From positions 1-27,746 of the forward strand of contig JANBTH010000192.1 in assembly GCA_027578815.1 (NCBI GenBank): DNA of 27,746 nucleotides. The letters are read 5' to 3'. A program made the translations under genes and the position numbers. The notes under the pieces are model-generated. The model worked only from the letters and a program-made list of their open reading frames with translations. It ran no database searches and was not told the DNA's origin. Below are positions 19,126 to 27,540 of this stretch, in pieces. Numbering within the stretch: the first letter of the stretch is position 1; each line of letters opens with the position of its first letter. This DNA is from Coemansia sp. RSA 1804 (taxonomy: Eukaryota; Kickxellomycota; Kickxellomycetes; Kickxellales; Kickxellaceae).

Positions 19126-20313
19126 CTACAGCGATTTGAGCATCTGTGATCTCCACACCTGATAGTCTTTGTATAGAGGCAGCGTTCTGTAGTCGCGGTC
19201 CTGGATCATCGAGGCTATTCCAATGCGTGGACGCTTTGCAGCAGTCTTTTTACTAGATGTTTTGCTGCGATTGTTTTGTGCTGCTGCTGTTGCTCTTTTT
19301 GTTGCGGTGGCTTTCTTTGTTAGCAGTGATGGTGGTGTCTCTGGAGTCGGTATTTTTTCGTTGATTTGACGCGTTGTGCGCCGCTTGGTAGGCGTCTCCT
19401 GCGGATCTGGCCGCGCTGCAAGCGCAAGCGGAGTCGCTTGTGCCTTTTTCAGAACATTCATCCGCAGACTGGACGTTCTTCGCGGTCTAGGTTCGGAGGC
19501 GGCTCGTGTGTTATCCACAACATGCTTGACTCGTTTGTGGACTACGGTCCCAACCTCATCTGGAGGCACCCTTGTTGGTGTTGCAAGCGGGCTCTCGTCG
19601 TCGTCTGATACAATGCTTTCGGCATCATCTGCAGCATCAACAGAGGCAGCAGCATCGCTGGCAGTGTTGTTGCGCACGCGCTTTTTAGAGGGCGTGGTTC
19701 CCGGATCAATAATCCCACCAGTTTCGATCTCAGCCAATGTGGTCTTTCCAAACTGCTCAATCTTTTGCAGCGCACTTGCAAAAACACTTGGCTTTGCGGA
19801 TGCGGCAGCTATGAGCTTTTGCTTGCCTGCAATACGTCTTTTGAGACGCATGGAAACCAGATGGAATGCGGCTGCCACATACACCGAGTCATCCAGACTG
19901 ATAGTGCGTCCAACGGCCACTGGCAATGTGGCAATGAAGGTCGTTTTGAATTCGCTGAGGAGCTTGCGTGTGTACTCGAGTAGTCCAGGCGGCGGGTTGA
20001 ACTGGACGTCCAATTCCTCCAGAGTCAGGTTCTTGTTGAGTCCAAGTGCCACGCGGACCGACTGCACGCACGACTGGTATGACCGCAATGAAACCGCTGA
20101 CTGCGCGCTTCCTGCAAGCTCGTTGAATTCGACCGATAAGCTTTCGCAGGCCAGATGGATGGCGATGGTCTGCCGCGAAAGCATCAGCACGTTGTTTCTC
20201 TGTGCCGGTATCTGCTTGCATATCTGGTCAAAGTACTGGGCCGCCTTGGGTGCAAGCCCTGGGATGCTGTCGAGCTGCAGTCGCTCCAGCTGTTCGGCAA
20301 GAACCAACGACAT
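19126..20313 (-). CDS. ORC6: Origin recognition complex subunit 6
   Basis: 395 residues from the ATG at 20313. The N-terminal half (about 5-165) has the cyclin-box/TFIIB-like helical pattern of Orc6, including SRQTIAIHLACESLSVEFN and LRSYQSCVQSVRVALGL. The middle and C-terminal regions are disordered and basic with CDK-type sites TPSK (207), TPTR (245) and TPTK (307) plus several other SP/TP. The extreme C-terminus, YKDYQVWRSQMLKSL, matches the conserved Orc6 C-terminal helix that contacts Orc3 and is hit in human Meier-Gorlin syndrome. By family, it loads the MCM helicase at origins in the nucleus. It ends 111 bases from the convergent Gln-rich gene and is divergent from the LAMTOR4-like gene, so it may share a promoter with the latter. 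The antisense frame at 19376-20344 is a shadow. Confidence 0.9.
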   Translation of the reverse strand: MSLVLAEQLERLQLDSIPGLAPKAAQYFDQICKQIPAQRNNVLMLSRQTIAIHLACESLSVEFNELAGSAQSAVSLRSYQSCVQSVRVALGLNKNLTLEELDVQFNPPPGLLEYTRKLLSEFKTTFIATLPVAVGRTISLDDSVYVAAAFHLVSMRLKRRIAGKQKLIAAASAKPSVFASALQKIEQFGKTTLAEIETGGIIDPGTTPSKKRVRNNTASDAAASVDAADDAESIVSDDDESPLATPTRVPPDEVGTVVHKRVKHVVDNTRAASEPRPRRTSSLRMNVLKKAQATPLALAARPDPQETPTKRRTTRQINEKIPTPETPPSLLTKKATATKRATAAAQNNRSKTSSKKTAAKRPRIGIASMIQDRDYRTLPLYKDYQVWRSQMLKSL

Positions 20314-20699
20314 GGAATTAGAAAGGGGAGGATTTCAAGAATAAAAAGAAAAATATAAATGAAGAGGTTGAAATTGAATACAGAAGACGAAAGTGCAAAT
20401 AAAAATGTTTATAGCAAAAGATAAAAGACAAACGCGATTTGGAAGCGTGAGCATTGTTTACCATATAAAAACAAATCTCTTGTGAGCGGCCCCCACAAGC
20501 TTGTCTTTAGAGAGCTAGCATACACTAGTGGATAATTTGCATACATTTCCCCCTTTTTTGCCAATGCTACTAGCAAAGGGTTGTTCTTTCCATTTCCCTC
20601 TACTTTTCTTTCAACACCAATCTTCTCTATTATCCTGCCCTTGATTGTTTTTTTTTTCAAATCGAAGAATAACTAGTCTAGAATACAAACTACGCGGAC
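20314..20699. promoter_or_regulatory. Divergent promoter between ORC6 and the LAMTOR4-like gene
   Basis: 386 bases. The ORC6 side (20330-20430) is purine-rich on plus and the LAMTOR4 side (20545-20660) pyrimidine-rich on plus, so each transcript has a CT-rich sense leader. ACGCG, the MBF core, is at 20432-20436, about 119 bases upstream of ORC6. TATAAAA at 20464-20470 faces the plus-strand gene. No other gene is visible. Confidence 0.5.
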
Positions 20700-20987
20700 A
20701 TGGATCTGAAGAGAACTTTTGACAACATCTGCGCCGTTCCCGGAAGCCAGGGCGCTGTGATGATCCGTGAAGATGGCGAGATAGCCCGCGCCTCCGGCGA
20801 GCTGCGTGACATTGACGATGCGTATGCGCTGTCGAATCTTATGAAGGACGCCGCACAGCTGATTTCAATTGTCCGTCCAGATATAAAGACGCTCACACGC
20901 GCGACGCTGCAGAACCAGGACGGGACATCTATAGTGCTGACGCCGCACCAGGGCCACGTGCTCGGCGTTAAGCTTGCTGGGCGCTAA
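20700..20987 (+). CDS. Small roadblock-fold protein, LAMTOR4-like Ragulator subunit
   Basis: 95 residues. The pattern GAVMIREDGEIARASGEL, followed by an amphipathic helix (DDAYALSNLMKDAAQLI) and a terminal strand pair (GTSIVLTP..GHVLGVKLAG), fits the short roadblock/LC7-type proteins. It is closest in length and motif order to LAMTOR4, whose core reads 'GYLVLSEGAVLASSGDL'. By family, LAMTOR4 is part of the Ragulator scaffold that anchors Rag GTPases and TORC1 signalling on the lysosome or vacuole. Another short roadblock protein (dynein light chain, or another LAMTOR) is the main alternative. An ATTAAA possible poly(A) signal follows at about 21005. Confidence 0.62.
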   Translation: MDLKRTFDNICAVPGSQGAVMIREDGEIARASGELRDIDDAYALSNLMKDAAQLISIVRPDIKTLTRATLQNQDGTSIVLTPHQGHVLGVKLAGR

Positions 20988-21232
20988 GCTGTGCTTATCA
21001 AAAAATTAAACCCTATGCATGGCGTGATAGGACTTTTTTCGCTCTGCTTTTTTTCTCCACCTGATTTCTTTTCTAATTTCATTTTTCTTGTACTCTTCTC
21101 TTGATGTTTAATAATCGTCAGCAACTCGTGTCCTTACTTTCTGTAAATTATTGTAATCCGTTGAATGTATTGAACGTTTCATAGACCAATTGCCATTTGC
21201 TTTGTTAAAAGCATTAAAAACAGACAGTCTGG

Positions 21233-22384
21233 ATGGATACAGATAAACTTACGGCTACAGCGGCTGGGGCGGCTGTTGAGGCTGGCTTTGCAACATCCTC
21301 CACTTCACACCCGCTAGTCAACCCTGCTACACTGGCGCCTTCAGCACAGCAGGCATATGCATCGCAGCTATATCCTGGACGATCTCTGTCGCCAGAGGAT
21401 ATTCGGATGATAATAGAGACAGAGTCATACAAGGCGCACCACCAGGGCCACGAAGCTAAGCATGCGCTAATGTTTCTGATATTTATATGTGTCCTTGCGA
21501 TGCTTCCATCAACAGTGACGCATTGGCGGAAAAGGCACCCGGTGTCGTACCGTCTGGTCAGCGTTGGATCAATCTGTCTAATACCCGTGTACTTTGCTGC
21601 TGCAAACCACTACTACCGCTTTGTATGTATCTGGCTTGTCTATGCGCTGGCAAACACATATGTGCTATACATGGCAACCCGGATTCCGCTGCATGTGCAC
21701 ACGCCGCGGCGAGTGTACCGGTGGTTTGCGTTTATCAATAAAGCGTCGTATGCGGTGTTTGTTGGGGGCGGTCTGCTCTTCTTGCTGGGCTTCTTCAACA
21801 TCATGCCGGGACTGACAGATACTGCGTACTATGTTGAGACAAGCATGCTCACAGTGTTCTATGGGTTGTATTTTGGACTGATGAGCCGCGATCTAGTGAC
21901 GCTATGCACGGACAAGATGGCAGCTACGCTCGGGTACTCAAGCAGGGGCACTCGGATAGCTACAAAGTTCCTCCCGCAGGACGTGTGCTGTATCTGCGGA
22001 GACAGACTTGGCAGTAGCAGTGGCGATAGAAGGGAACGGGTGGTTGCTGGTGGCGGAATGCTGGTTGCCGCTTCGACATCAAGACACCCAGCAGCACACG
22101 GTGGCGCGACGGATTCCTTAGCAACAGGCGAGCCCACACATGCGCTGGGCTGCGGACACGAGTTCCATGCCAGCTGTATCCGCGGCTGGTGCGTCATTGG
22201 GAAGAAGGACGTCTGTCCCTTTTGCAGCGAAAAGGTTGACCTGCACGAATTCAAGCGCAATCCCTGGGACAAGCAGGAGCTGTTCTATGTTACTGCTCTC
22301 GAGTACATGCGCTTTTTCGTCAGCTGGCAGCCTCTTACGCTGCTTTTTCTGACCGTAGTGTTCTGGCTTCTTGGGCTTAACTGA
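21233..22384 (+). CDS. RNF121/RNF175-like multi-pass RING E3 ubiquitin ligase
   Basis: 383 residues from the ATG at 21233. About six membrane helices are visible (about 76-93, 105-123, 129-148, 172-192, 200-216 and 366-382). Between the last two is a RING-H2 finger: C252, C255, C307, H309, H312, C315, C328, C331. CIRGWCVIGKKDVCPFCSEK, then VDL, NPW and a Trp-Gln-Pro before the last helix match the RNF121 family closely. By family, these are ER/Golgi membrane ligases involved in quality control and trafficking of membrane proteins. About 50 Gly/Ser/Ala-rich residues are inserted between the second and third zinc ligands, more than in animal relatives. It lies 245 bases downstream of the LAMTOR4-like gene on the same strand. 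Confidence 0.88.
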   Translation: MDTDKLTATAAGAAVEAGFATSSTSHPLVNPATLAPSAQQAYASQLYPGRSLSPEDIRMIIETESYKAHHQGHEAKHALMFLIFICVLAMLPSTVTHWRKRHPVSYRLVSVGSICLIPVYFAAANHYYRFVCIWLVYALANTYVLYMATRIPLHVHTPRRVYRWFAFINKASYAVFVGGGLLFLLGFFNIMPGLTDTAYYVETSMLTVFYGLYFGLMSRDLVTLCTDKMAATLGYSSRGTRIATKFLPQDVCCICGDRLGSSSGDRRERVVAGGGMLVAASTSRHPAAHGGATDSLATGEPTHALGCGHEFHASCIRGWCVIGKKDVCPFCSEKVDLHEFKRNPWDKQELFYVTALEYMRFFVSWQPLTLLFLTVVFWLLGLN

Positions 22385-23238
22385 GTGCATCCATAGATTG
22401 TCTTTTTGTATAAAGAGTGTGCTTTTTTTGTTGCGGTTTCTGGTTGTGGCGAAAAAACCCTTACATGCCTAGATCTCGCATCACAAGTAGTGGTTTCCAG
22501 GATGTGGTTTCCATTGTACAAAGAGCGCAAACCTTGTCCCTTTATAAAAAGGACATAGCGAACCCCAGAAAAACACCTTAAATAGTCTAATTTTGTGTCT
22601 TTCTGCTGTGTCATCATGTCTTGCAAGTGAGCCTAGAGCGTATGTCAATGACTACGACCCGAGGGCACTTTCCGTGGTTCTGGGATGTAAATGTGGCTCA
22701 GTTCCGAAAAAGGAAAGCTGGCTGTGGAATTAAGCTTTTTGCAGAACAAAGCACAAGTTGGCTTTCTCGCTCTCACATTCTTTAGAGAAGCATTTACAGT
22801 GTAATTCGGTTGTTAGGCGAAGAGTTGCTGCCGCTACCGCCACCGTGGTGCCAAACCGGCCAAGCTTTTTCCTTCTGAACATTCTTCCCCTTTTTGGGCC
22901 TGTGTTTGCCGCTGGTTTTTTTTGCCCGCTGATTTCGTCGAAACAGAAAGAAACGGCAAAAGGGGGAGAGGGGAGAGAAAAGGCCTAGTTCGCCATCTCT
23001 AGTTCTTCCTTTTTCTTTTTTCCTTCGCTTTCATTTTTCATCATTTTTGTACCAAACCCTGTTGTTGTCTATCACGCCCGGTCTTTATTCTCTATCGACG
23101 TTTATTCTTCTTTTGTTGCATTTATCTCTTTTTATCGTCTATATATAGTTATTTTCTTCTACCATATCTTGCAAGCGCATTTGGTAGTAAACAAAAAGAT
23201 TCTTTCTAGCTTTAGTCTTTGCTGACAGCCTTCTTACA
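22385..23238. other. Intergenic between the RNF121-like and LIM genes
   Basis: 854 bases with no supported gene. The first 350 bases are mixed composition with TATAAAAAG near 22543 and a box-C-like ATGATGA on minus (22617-22611), but no matching box D or snRNA signature. From about 22930 it becomes the pyrimidine-rich leader of the LIM gene. Confidence 0.45.
23140..23148 (+). promoter_or_regulatory. TATA box candidate of the LIM gene
   Basis: TATATATAG about 90 bases upstream of the LIM-gene ATG, followed by a pyrimidine-rich stretch. Spacing fits a TATA box with a short leader. Confidence 0.5.
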
Positions 23239-24862
23239 ATGGTTATTTTCGGTGGGGCTCCACGCTGTCCCCGTTGCGACAAGAGCGTTTATCCAGTCGA
23301 AGAGGTAAGGGCTTCTTTAACATAGCTCACACAGCTCTTCCTCGCACATTGCAAAGCCTTGCTTATATGATGAGGCGTGGGTTGTTGTTTCTTGTTGCTT
23401 GTGTGTTTTGCTAATGCTTAGCTGTGGCACTGCTTGTACTGGAGTGTATCCTTTTATTTTTTTGTTTTAGGTCCATGTTTCGGACAATTCCTGGCACAAA
23501 GCCTGTCTTGCCTGCAGACAGTGTAACAAACGGCTGGACATGCGGACGCTGATGGAGCACAAAAGCGAAATATATTGCGGCAAATGCCATGCTGAAGTCG
23601 ACCGACTGGGTCCATCCAGAGCCACCAATGGCCATAATGACTTGGAAGGCGCACAAACATCATCCCCTGTCAATAGCGCCCGCTCTCCAGTGCAGCAGTA
23701 TGCCCCAACATCGTCCGAGCGCGGAATTGACTCTTCACCTCGACTGCCTCGCAGATCGTATGGCGGAGTGGCGGCAGCTTCTGGCGACGTCACCACCTTC
23801 TATAGGACAGCCGATCACACCCACACCAACACCACCACGACTACGACCACAACAACAACCACGTCGCTGTATCAATCAGAGAGCCCGCATCGCCTTTCGC
23901 TTAATACGAGCAGTGTGGCAGCTTCAGAAACACCGCCACGCCATGGCTACTCGGGCAATATCAGCAGCGTCTCTGGCTACAAGCGTGCGGGTGAGATATC
24001 TCCGTCCAGCGTATTCAGTTCTGGTAGGACAAAGCTGAATCTGCCAGCAACAAAAGACACCTGCCGTAGATGCTCAAAGGCCATTTTCCACGCAGAGAAG
24101 GTTGTAGGCCCCGGCGGATTGTGGCATCGCGCGTGCTTCCGTTGCAAGAGCTGCAGTCGCGCCCTGACTCCTGCCATACTGACAGATCATGAGGGCGAGG
24201 CGTTTTGCAACAATTGCCACAACAAGCTGTTTGCTCCACGCGGGTACAACATTGGCGGGTCCACTGAGCCGCTTCAGCAGTACTCACAGTCGCCCAGCCG
24301 CTCTGTCGACTCTTTTGATCGTTACTCACAGTCAAACTCGCCCTCTCGCCGTCGTAGCGGCGCTATCCCCGTTGCCGAATACGAGATGCGGTCGCCGCCG
24401 TACTACAACCCGTCTCCAAACAGGAGAGAATCGCTTCATAGCGACCAGTTTCCCTATGGCAGTGCGGCGGCGGCGGCTGCAGCGGCTGCTGTTGTTGGAC
24501 AGAGCAACAGATCACCCACGCCGCTTTCCAGGAATGTTGATGCCAGACCATCGTCGGCCCGCAGCAGCAGCAGACTGGCGTATGGGCGTCCATACAAACA
24601 GGCAAAGCAGTTTGGATTTGGTGGTCCGCCGCCAGACACATGCCACCACTGCCAAAAGACAATATACGCCATGGAGCTTTCGTATGCTGCGGGAAACAAG
24701 TACCACAGAGCATGCCTCAAGTGCAGGGATTGCGACACAGGTGTTGACTCTTTGAAGATGACTGAGCATGAGGGTGAGATCTATTGCAAAGGCTGCTATG
24801 CGAAGAACTTTGGCCCAAATGGCTTTAGAAACACACTGAGCACATCCATCAACAACTTTTGA
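23239..24862 (+). CDS. Three-LIM-domain cysteine-rich protein (CRP/MLP type), two exons
   Basis: Exon 1 23239-23304 and exon 2 23471-24862 join in phase 0 to give 485 residues. The intron falls inside LIM1, and splicing is required to complete it: C10, C13, H31, C34, C37, C40, C58, C61. LIM2 lies at about 218-270 (CRRCSKAIF ... FCNNCHNKLF) and LIM3 at about 412-463 (CHHCQKTIY ... YCKGCYAKNFGPNGF). The spacers are long and disordered, rich in Ser, Tyr and SP motifs, with a Thr run (about 142-152) and an Ala run (about 352-361). CRP-type LIM proteins act as adaptors on actin or in transcription complexes; without other domains the partner cannot be deduced. The GPNGF after LIM3 is like the Gly-rich segment that follows LIM domains in CRPs. 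Confidence 0.9.
23305..23470 (+). other. Intron of the LIM-protein gene
   Basis: Donor GTAAGG after GTCGAAGAG; acceptor TTTTGTTTTAG before GTCCATGTT, preceded by a T-rich tract. 166 bases, phase 0. Splicing completes the eight zinc ligands of the first LIM domain, which supports both ends. Confidence 0.92.
23824..23871 (+). repeat. ACC/ACA/ACT/ACG repeat encoding a Thr tract in the LIM protein
   Basis: Degenerate threonine codons in a row encode an almost pure Thr stretch in the spacer between LIM1 and LIM2. The mixed codons suggest selection on the protein rather than recent slippage. Confidence 0.75.
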
Positions 24863-25049
24863 GTGCAACCCTATCCATACCATTCTATCTTTATTTATTG
24901 CGATTCAACTGTCATTCTCTTCTTTTTTCTTTTATCGGCCAGTGCGTTTTATGATTACGTTGCGTCTGTACATTTAAAGCGTTGACCTCTTTATCTTTAT
25001 CTTTTTTTACATGTTTGCAACAGCTACTTTTTGATGAACGACAAATGCA

Positions 25050-25055
25050 AATAAA
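25050..25055 (+). other. Candidate poly(A) signal of the LIM gene
   Basis: AATAAA about 190 bases after the LIM stop codon, in the 294-base convergent gap before SPC3. Confidence 0.45.
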
Positions 25056-25156
25056 ATAGTAGAAGCCAAATAGAAAAGCTCAAAACCAACATCATCAATA
25101 GACTAACCAGAAGACAACAGCAGAGCGTCCAAGTGATATGTGATCTATTAAAAACA

Positions 25157-25705
25157 TTATGCACCTGATGCTCTCTTTTCAGGTCTGGGAATATCCAGCG
25201 GAATGGTAGTCATGGACTTGTCATACATGATGCCCAGGTATGGCACCGGGTTAATGTGCAGGGTAAGGTTGGCGTTTCTCACGTTCTCAAACGTCTTTGC
25301 ATAGTTTCTCAAAAAGTACTTGTTGTGGTTCTTTCTCAGACGGAGCTTCGCCTGACGCGTGTTGCGGATAATGCGGTCCCACACAACTATTCTGTTTGTG
25401 TCAAACCCAGGCGACTCAAAGTCCGCGGTGATGTACGCAAACAGAAGCTTCGTGTTCCAGTTGAACATTGAGGTGAGGTCGGCATCGAGGTCAAAGGTCA
25501 GACGCGCATACTCGGCAGAACGCGATGTGCGGTCTGCTGGGTCCACCATCCGCCCTGTCGTTGTCTTCACGTCATGGAGCGTCACCTCGTGTGTTGGATT
25601 TGACGGGATAAAGGGCGTGGTTGCTGAGATTAGAATGAGAAGCGCCATGAACATTGACATTGCGAGCGACGTAATGCTGCCTAGTCGCTGGAAGAGATTG
25701 TACAT
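25157..25705 (-). CDS. SPC3: Signal peptidase complex subunit 3 (SPC22/23)
   Basis: 182 residues from the ATG at 25705. One N-terminal signal-anchor helix (about 13-30) is followed by a lumenal domain with landmarks of SPC3/SPCS3: an FDLDADLTSMFNWNTKLLFAYITADF segment (about 71-96), NRIVVWDRII (104-113), and a C-terminal LTLHINPVPYLGIM. An N-glycosylation sequon (NLT, Asn146) fits the lumenal topology of this subunit, which is glycosylated in other organisms. By family, it is an essential partner of the SEC11 catalytic subunit that removes signal peptides at the ER. Length is normal. The lack of an intron and GC-leaning codons match the other housekeeping genes here. Confidence 0.9.
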   Translation of the reverse strand: MYNLFQRLGSITSLAMSMFMALLILISATTPFIPSNPTHEVTLHDVKTTTGRMVDPADRTSRSAEYARLTFDLDADLTSMFNWNTKLLFAYITADFESPGFDTNRIVVWDRIIRNTRQAKLRLRKNHNKYFLRNYAKTFENVRNANLTLHINPVPYLGIMYDKSMTTIPLDIPRPEKRASGA

Positions 25706-26156
25706 TATGCTGTCCTTTTTGCTGCCTCTGCTTCTGGGGTTTACGATATAAGAGAATGTTTATAGCAAATGCTTATTCAGCAAAATAAAATGAAAGAAAA
25801 TGGCTAAAAGCTAAAGACAAAAGAGAAGTGTTGTCAGTTTTCGTGATGCAAAAAGCATTGCTGGGTCCTCCCTATTGGACAACGATGTTTTTTTGCATCA
25901 CTGCTGCCAAAAAGAAGAAAAAGAGGAAGAGCAAGCGAAGCAGTGCTGATTAAGCCTGACTTTCTGATGAGATTGAGCAAAGTTCAAACAACACATGCAG
26001 ATAGGTTTTCACGTCATATTATTTTGGTAACAATATAAAAATTTAGCAAAACCCCCATATATTGACTGTGCGCATGTCGTAGAAGAAACCATTATACTAC
26101 TTGTGTAGCGCATACCGCAAATTAACTAACTAGTCATGCTATGTTTCTGGTGATTC
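25706..26156. other. Intergenic: SPC3 promoter and BI-1-like 3' flank
   Basis: 451 bases without a gene. It holds a strong 59-base hairpin (25843-25901), listed separately. The rest is AT-rich with TATA-like stretches near 26032 and 26058 and no other structure I can name. Confidence 0.5.
25843..25901. repeat. Long imperfect hairpin with a 12-bp perfect outer stem
   Basis: GTGATGCAAAAA (25843-25854) pairs perfectly with TTTTTGCATCAC (25890-25901). Inside, GCATTG pairs with CGATGTT (one wobble pair, one bulge). After a small internal loop, GTCC pairs with GGAC around an 8-base loop. It lies about 140-200 bases upstream of the SPC3 start codon. It could be an RNA structure, a regulatory palindrome or the remnant of a tiny inverted-repeat element. 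Confidence 0.8.
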
Positions 26157-26876
26157 CTATGTCGTATGCATAATAAACTTATTAATTGTAGCATACATCA
26201 GCACAAACTTCAGAACCAGATGAATATACAGATCAATACCTGCGCGTAAAGGCTTGTCTTTTTCATTCTTGTTTACTACCATACATAATGTGGCAAAATA
26301 TAAGTAGGCAATAACTACCGCCAGAACGATATACTTTATAGCACTGCTTAAAACAAAGTCAAGTGCCCCTATACAAACAAAAAATAGAAACAAACCGCCT
26401 GTAGTTTCGCTCATGAACGTGTTAATTTCTTTAAAATCAACCTCACCCATGCCCAGCACACACACACATATTAAATGAAGCACCAAGAAGTAGATGACAC
26501 CTAAATAAAGGATATGAGTACTTTCTTCATATATTATACGCCCTATCATAAACCCCGTTAGTAGTCCAAAAACGCATGTTGCCATCACTGTTGTGTCATT
26601 CTCATCATTGTTATGAAACCCAAAAACACGCCCTCCTAAGAATCCCAGAGCACCTCCAACCAAAACGCGTATCCACCAGCCATCTGTTTGCAGATACACT
26701 GCGACATCACTAAAGGTATGCAAAAATACTACCATGGTAAGTGCTGTTAATATATAACCAATTGCAACCATAGAAATCTTCATAATAAAGGTGTCACTCC
26801 GAGAAAGCACTCCCCAAGCTCTAACTGTGACATTTTCAGCCTCCTGCATAGGGGTATCGACTATGTTGGTACTCAT
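26157..26876 (-). CDS. Multi-pass membrane protein, possibly Bax-inhibitor-1/TMBIM-like
   Basis: 239 residues from the ATG at 26876. Hydrophobic segments lie at about 33-53, 68-85, 96-114, 121-142, 159-177, 180-201 and a weaker last one at 214-235. This six-plus-one layout, a cytosolic charged N-terminus, FGLLTGFMIG in the third helix, and a tail of a polar NKNEKDKP loop then GIDLYIHLVLKF resemble BI-1/TMBIM proteins ('LTGVGLG', 'D.DY...IDLFLDF'). The family's Asp in the sixth helix ('FDTQ') is FATL here, so a proton- or calcium-sensing mechanism may be altered. Family members sit in the ER or Golgi and leak calcium and dampen cell death. Codons are clearly AT-richer than in the neighbours. 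It could also be an unrelated multi-pass protein. Confidence 0.4.
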   Translation of the reverse strand: MSTNIVDTPMQEAENVTVRAWGVLSRSDTFIMKISMVAIGYILTALTMVVFLHTFSDVAVYLQTDGWWIRVLVGGALGFLGGRVFGFHNNDENDTTVMATCVFGLLTGFMIGRIIYEESTHILYLGVIYFLVLHLICVCVLGMGEVDFKEINTFMSETTGGLFLFFVCIGALDFVLSSAIKYIVLAVVIAYLYFATLCMVVNKNEKDKPLRAGIDLYIHLVLKFVLMYATINKFIMHTT

Positions 26877-27540
26877 AGTATAATATGGTTTATTTATCTT
26901 TTATAATATAAAGATAAAATAAATGTTTGAATAAATGAAAAAAGAGAAGGTTGAAAAGGAAAGAAGACAAAGTGATATCTCTGTTCTTGTTTTATATCAA
27001 AATCCGGCTTTTCCTCTTTTCTAGCCAACTCGTGTCTTGTGAACAATCCATTTGATTACAAAGCCCAACAAAGTGAAAAATAAAGGTTTCAATGTCCAAA
27101 GTCTCAATCCTTGGCCAGCATGTAAATTTCTTTTTATATATCCAACTGCGGATTAAAAACATCTAGCCATCTAGAGAATATCTTATGCTAAAAACTCCAG
27201 TCTGCACTGCGCACTAAAATACGTTAACATACAATTTAATTATTTACAATTAAAGTATAACATGAATTAGAAGAACTGAGACAAAGCAGGATTCAATGTC
27301 AGCCTTTGAAAACGATAATAGCCAAAGGCATCACATGATAAATTTAAATAACCATACTCGCAGGACAACAATAATCTAGATTTGTAAAAATATATACTCA
27401 CACATCGTAGCTGGGGGGTTTTTTTCAATACCTTAGGTGGTCTCATAGTAGTTATTGATTCAAGTATAATTTCTTCTGGATACCTCTAGGACCTTCATTA
27501 TTCTTTCATGGCTGTATTATTTCTAAACTAAGATACAATT
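26877..27540. other. AT-rich divergent intergenic region between the BI-1-like gene and U5-40K
   Basis: 664 bases, markedly AT-rich; no gene, tRNA or repeat family recognised. A purine-rich stretch on plus (26935-26975) is the CT-rich sense leader of the minus-strand gene. TATATA near 27391, about 150 bases before the U5-40K ATG, is a possible TATA box. A short A/T inverted repeat (TTTAAT..ATTAAA) lies near 27236-27254. Confidence 0.45.

Noticed and set aside
22540..22555. TATAAAAAG as promoter of a small RNA gene
   Set aside because: No snRNA, 5S, tRNA or SRP RNA signature follows; a lone TATA-like string is expected by chance.
22605..22625. Box-C-like ATGATGA on minus, possible snoRNA
   Set aside because: No box D (CTGA) at a sensible distance downstream and no terminal stem.
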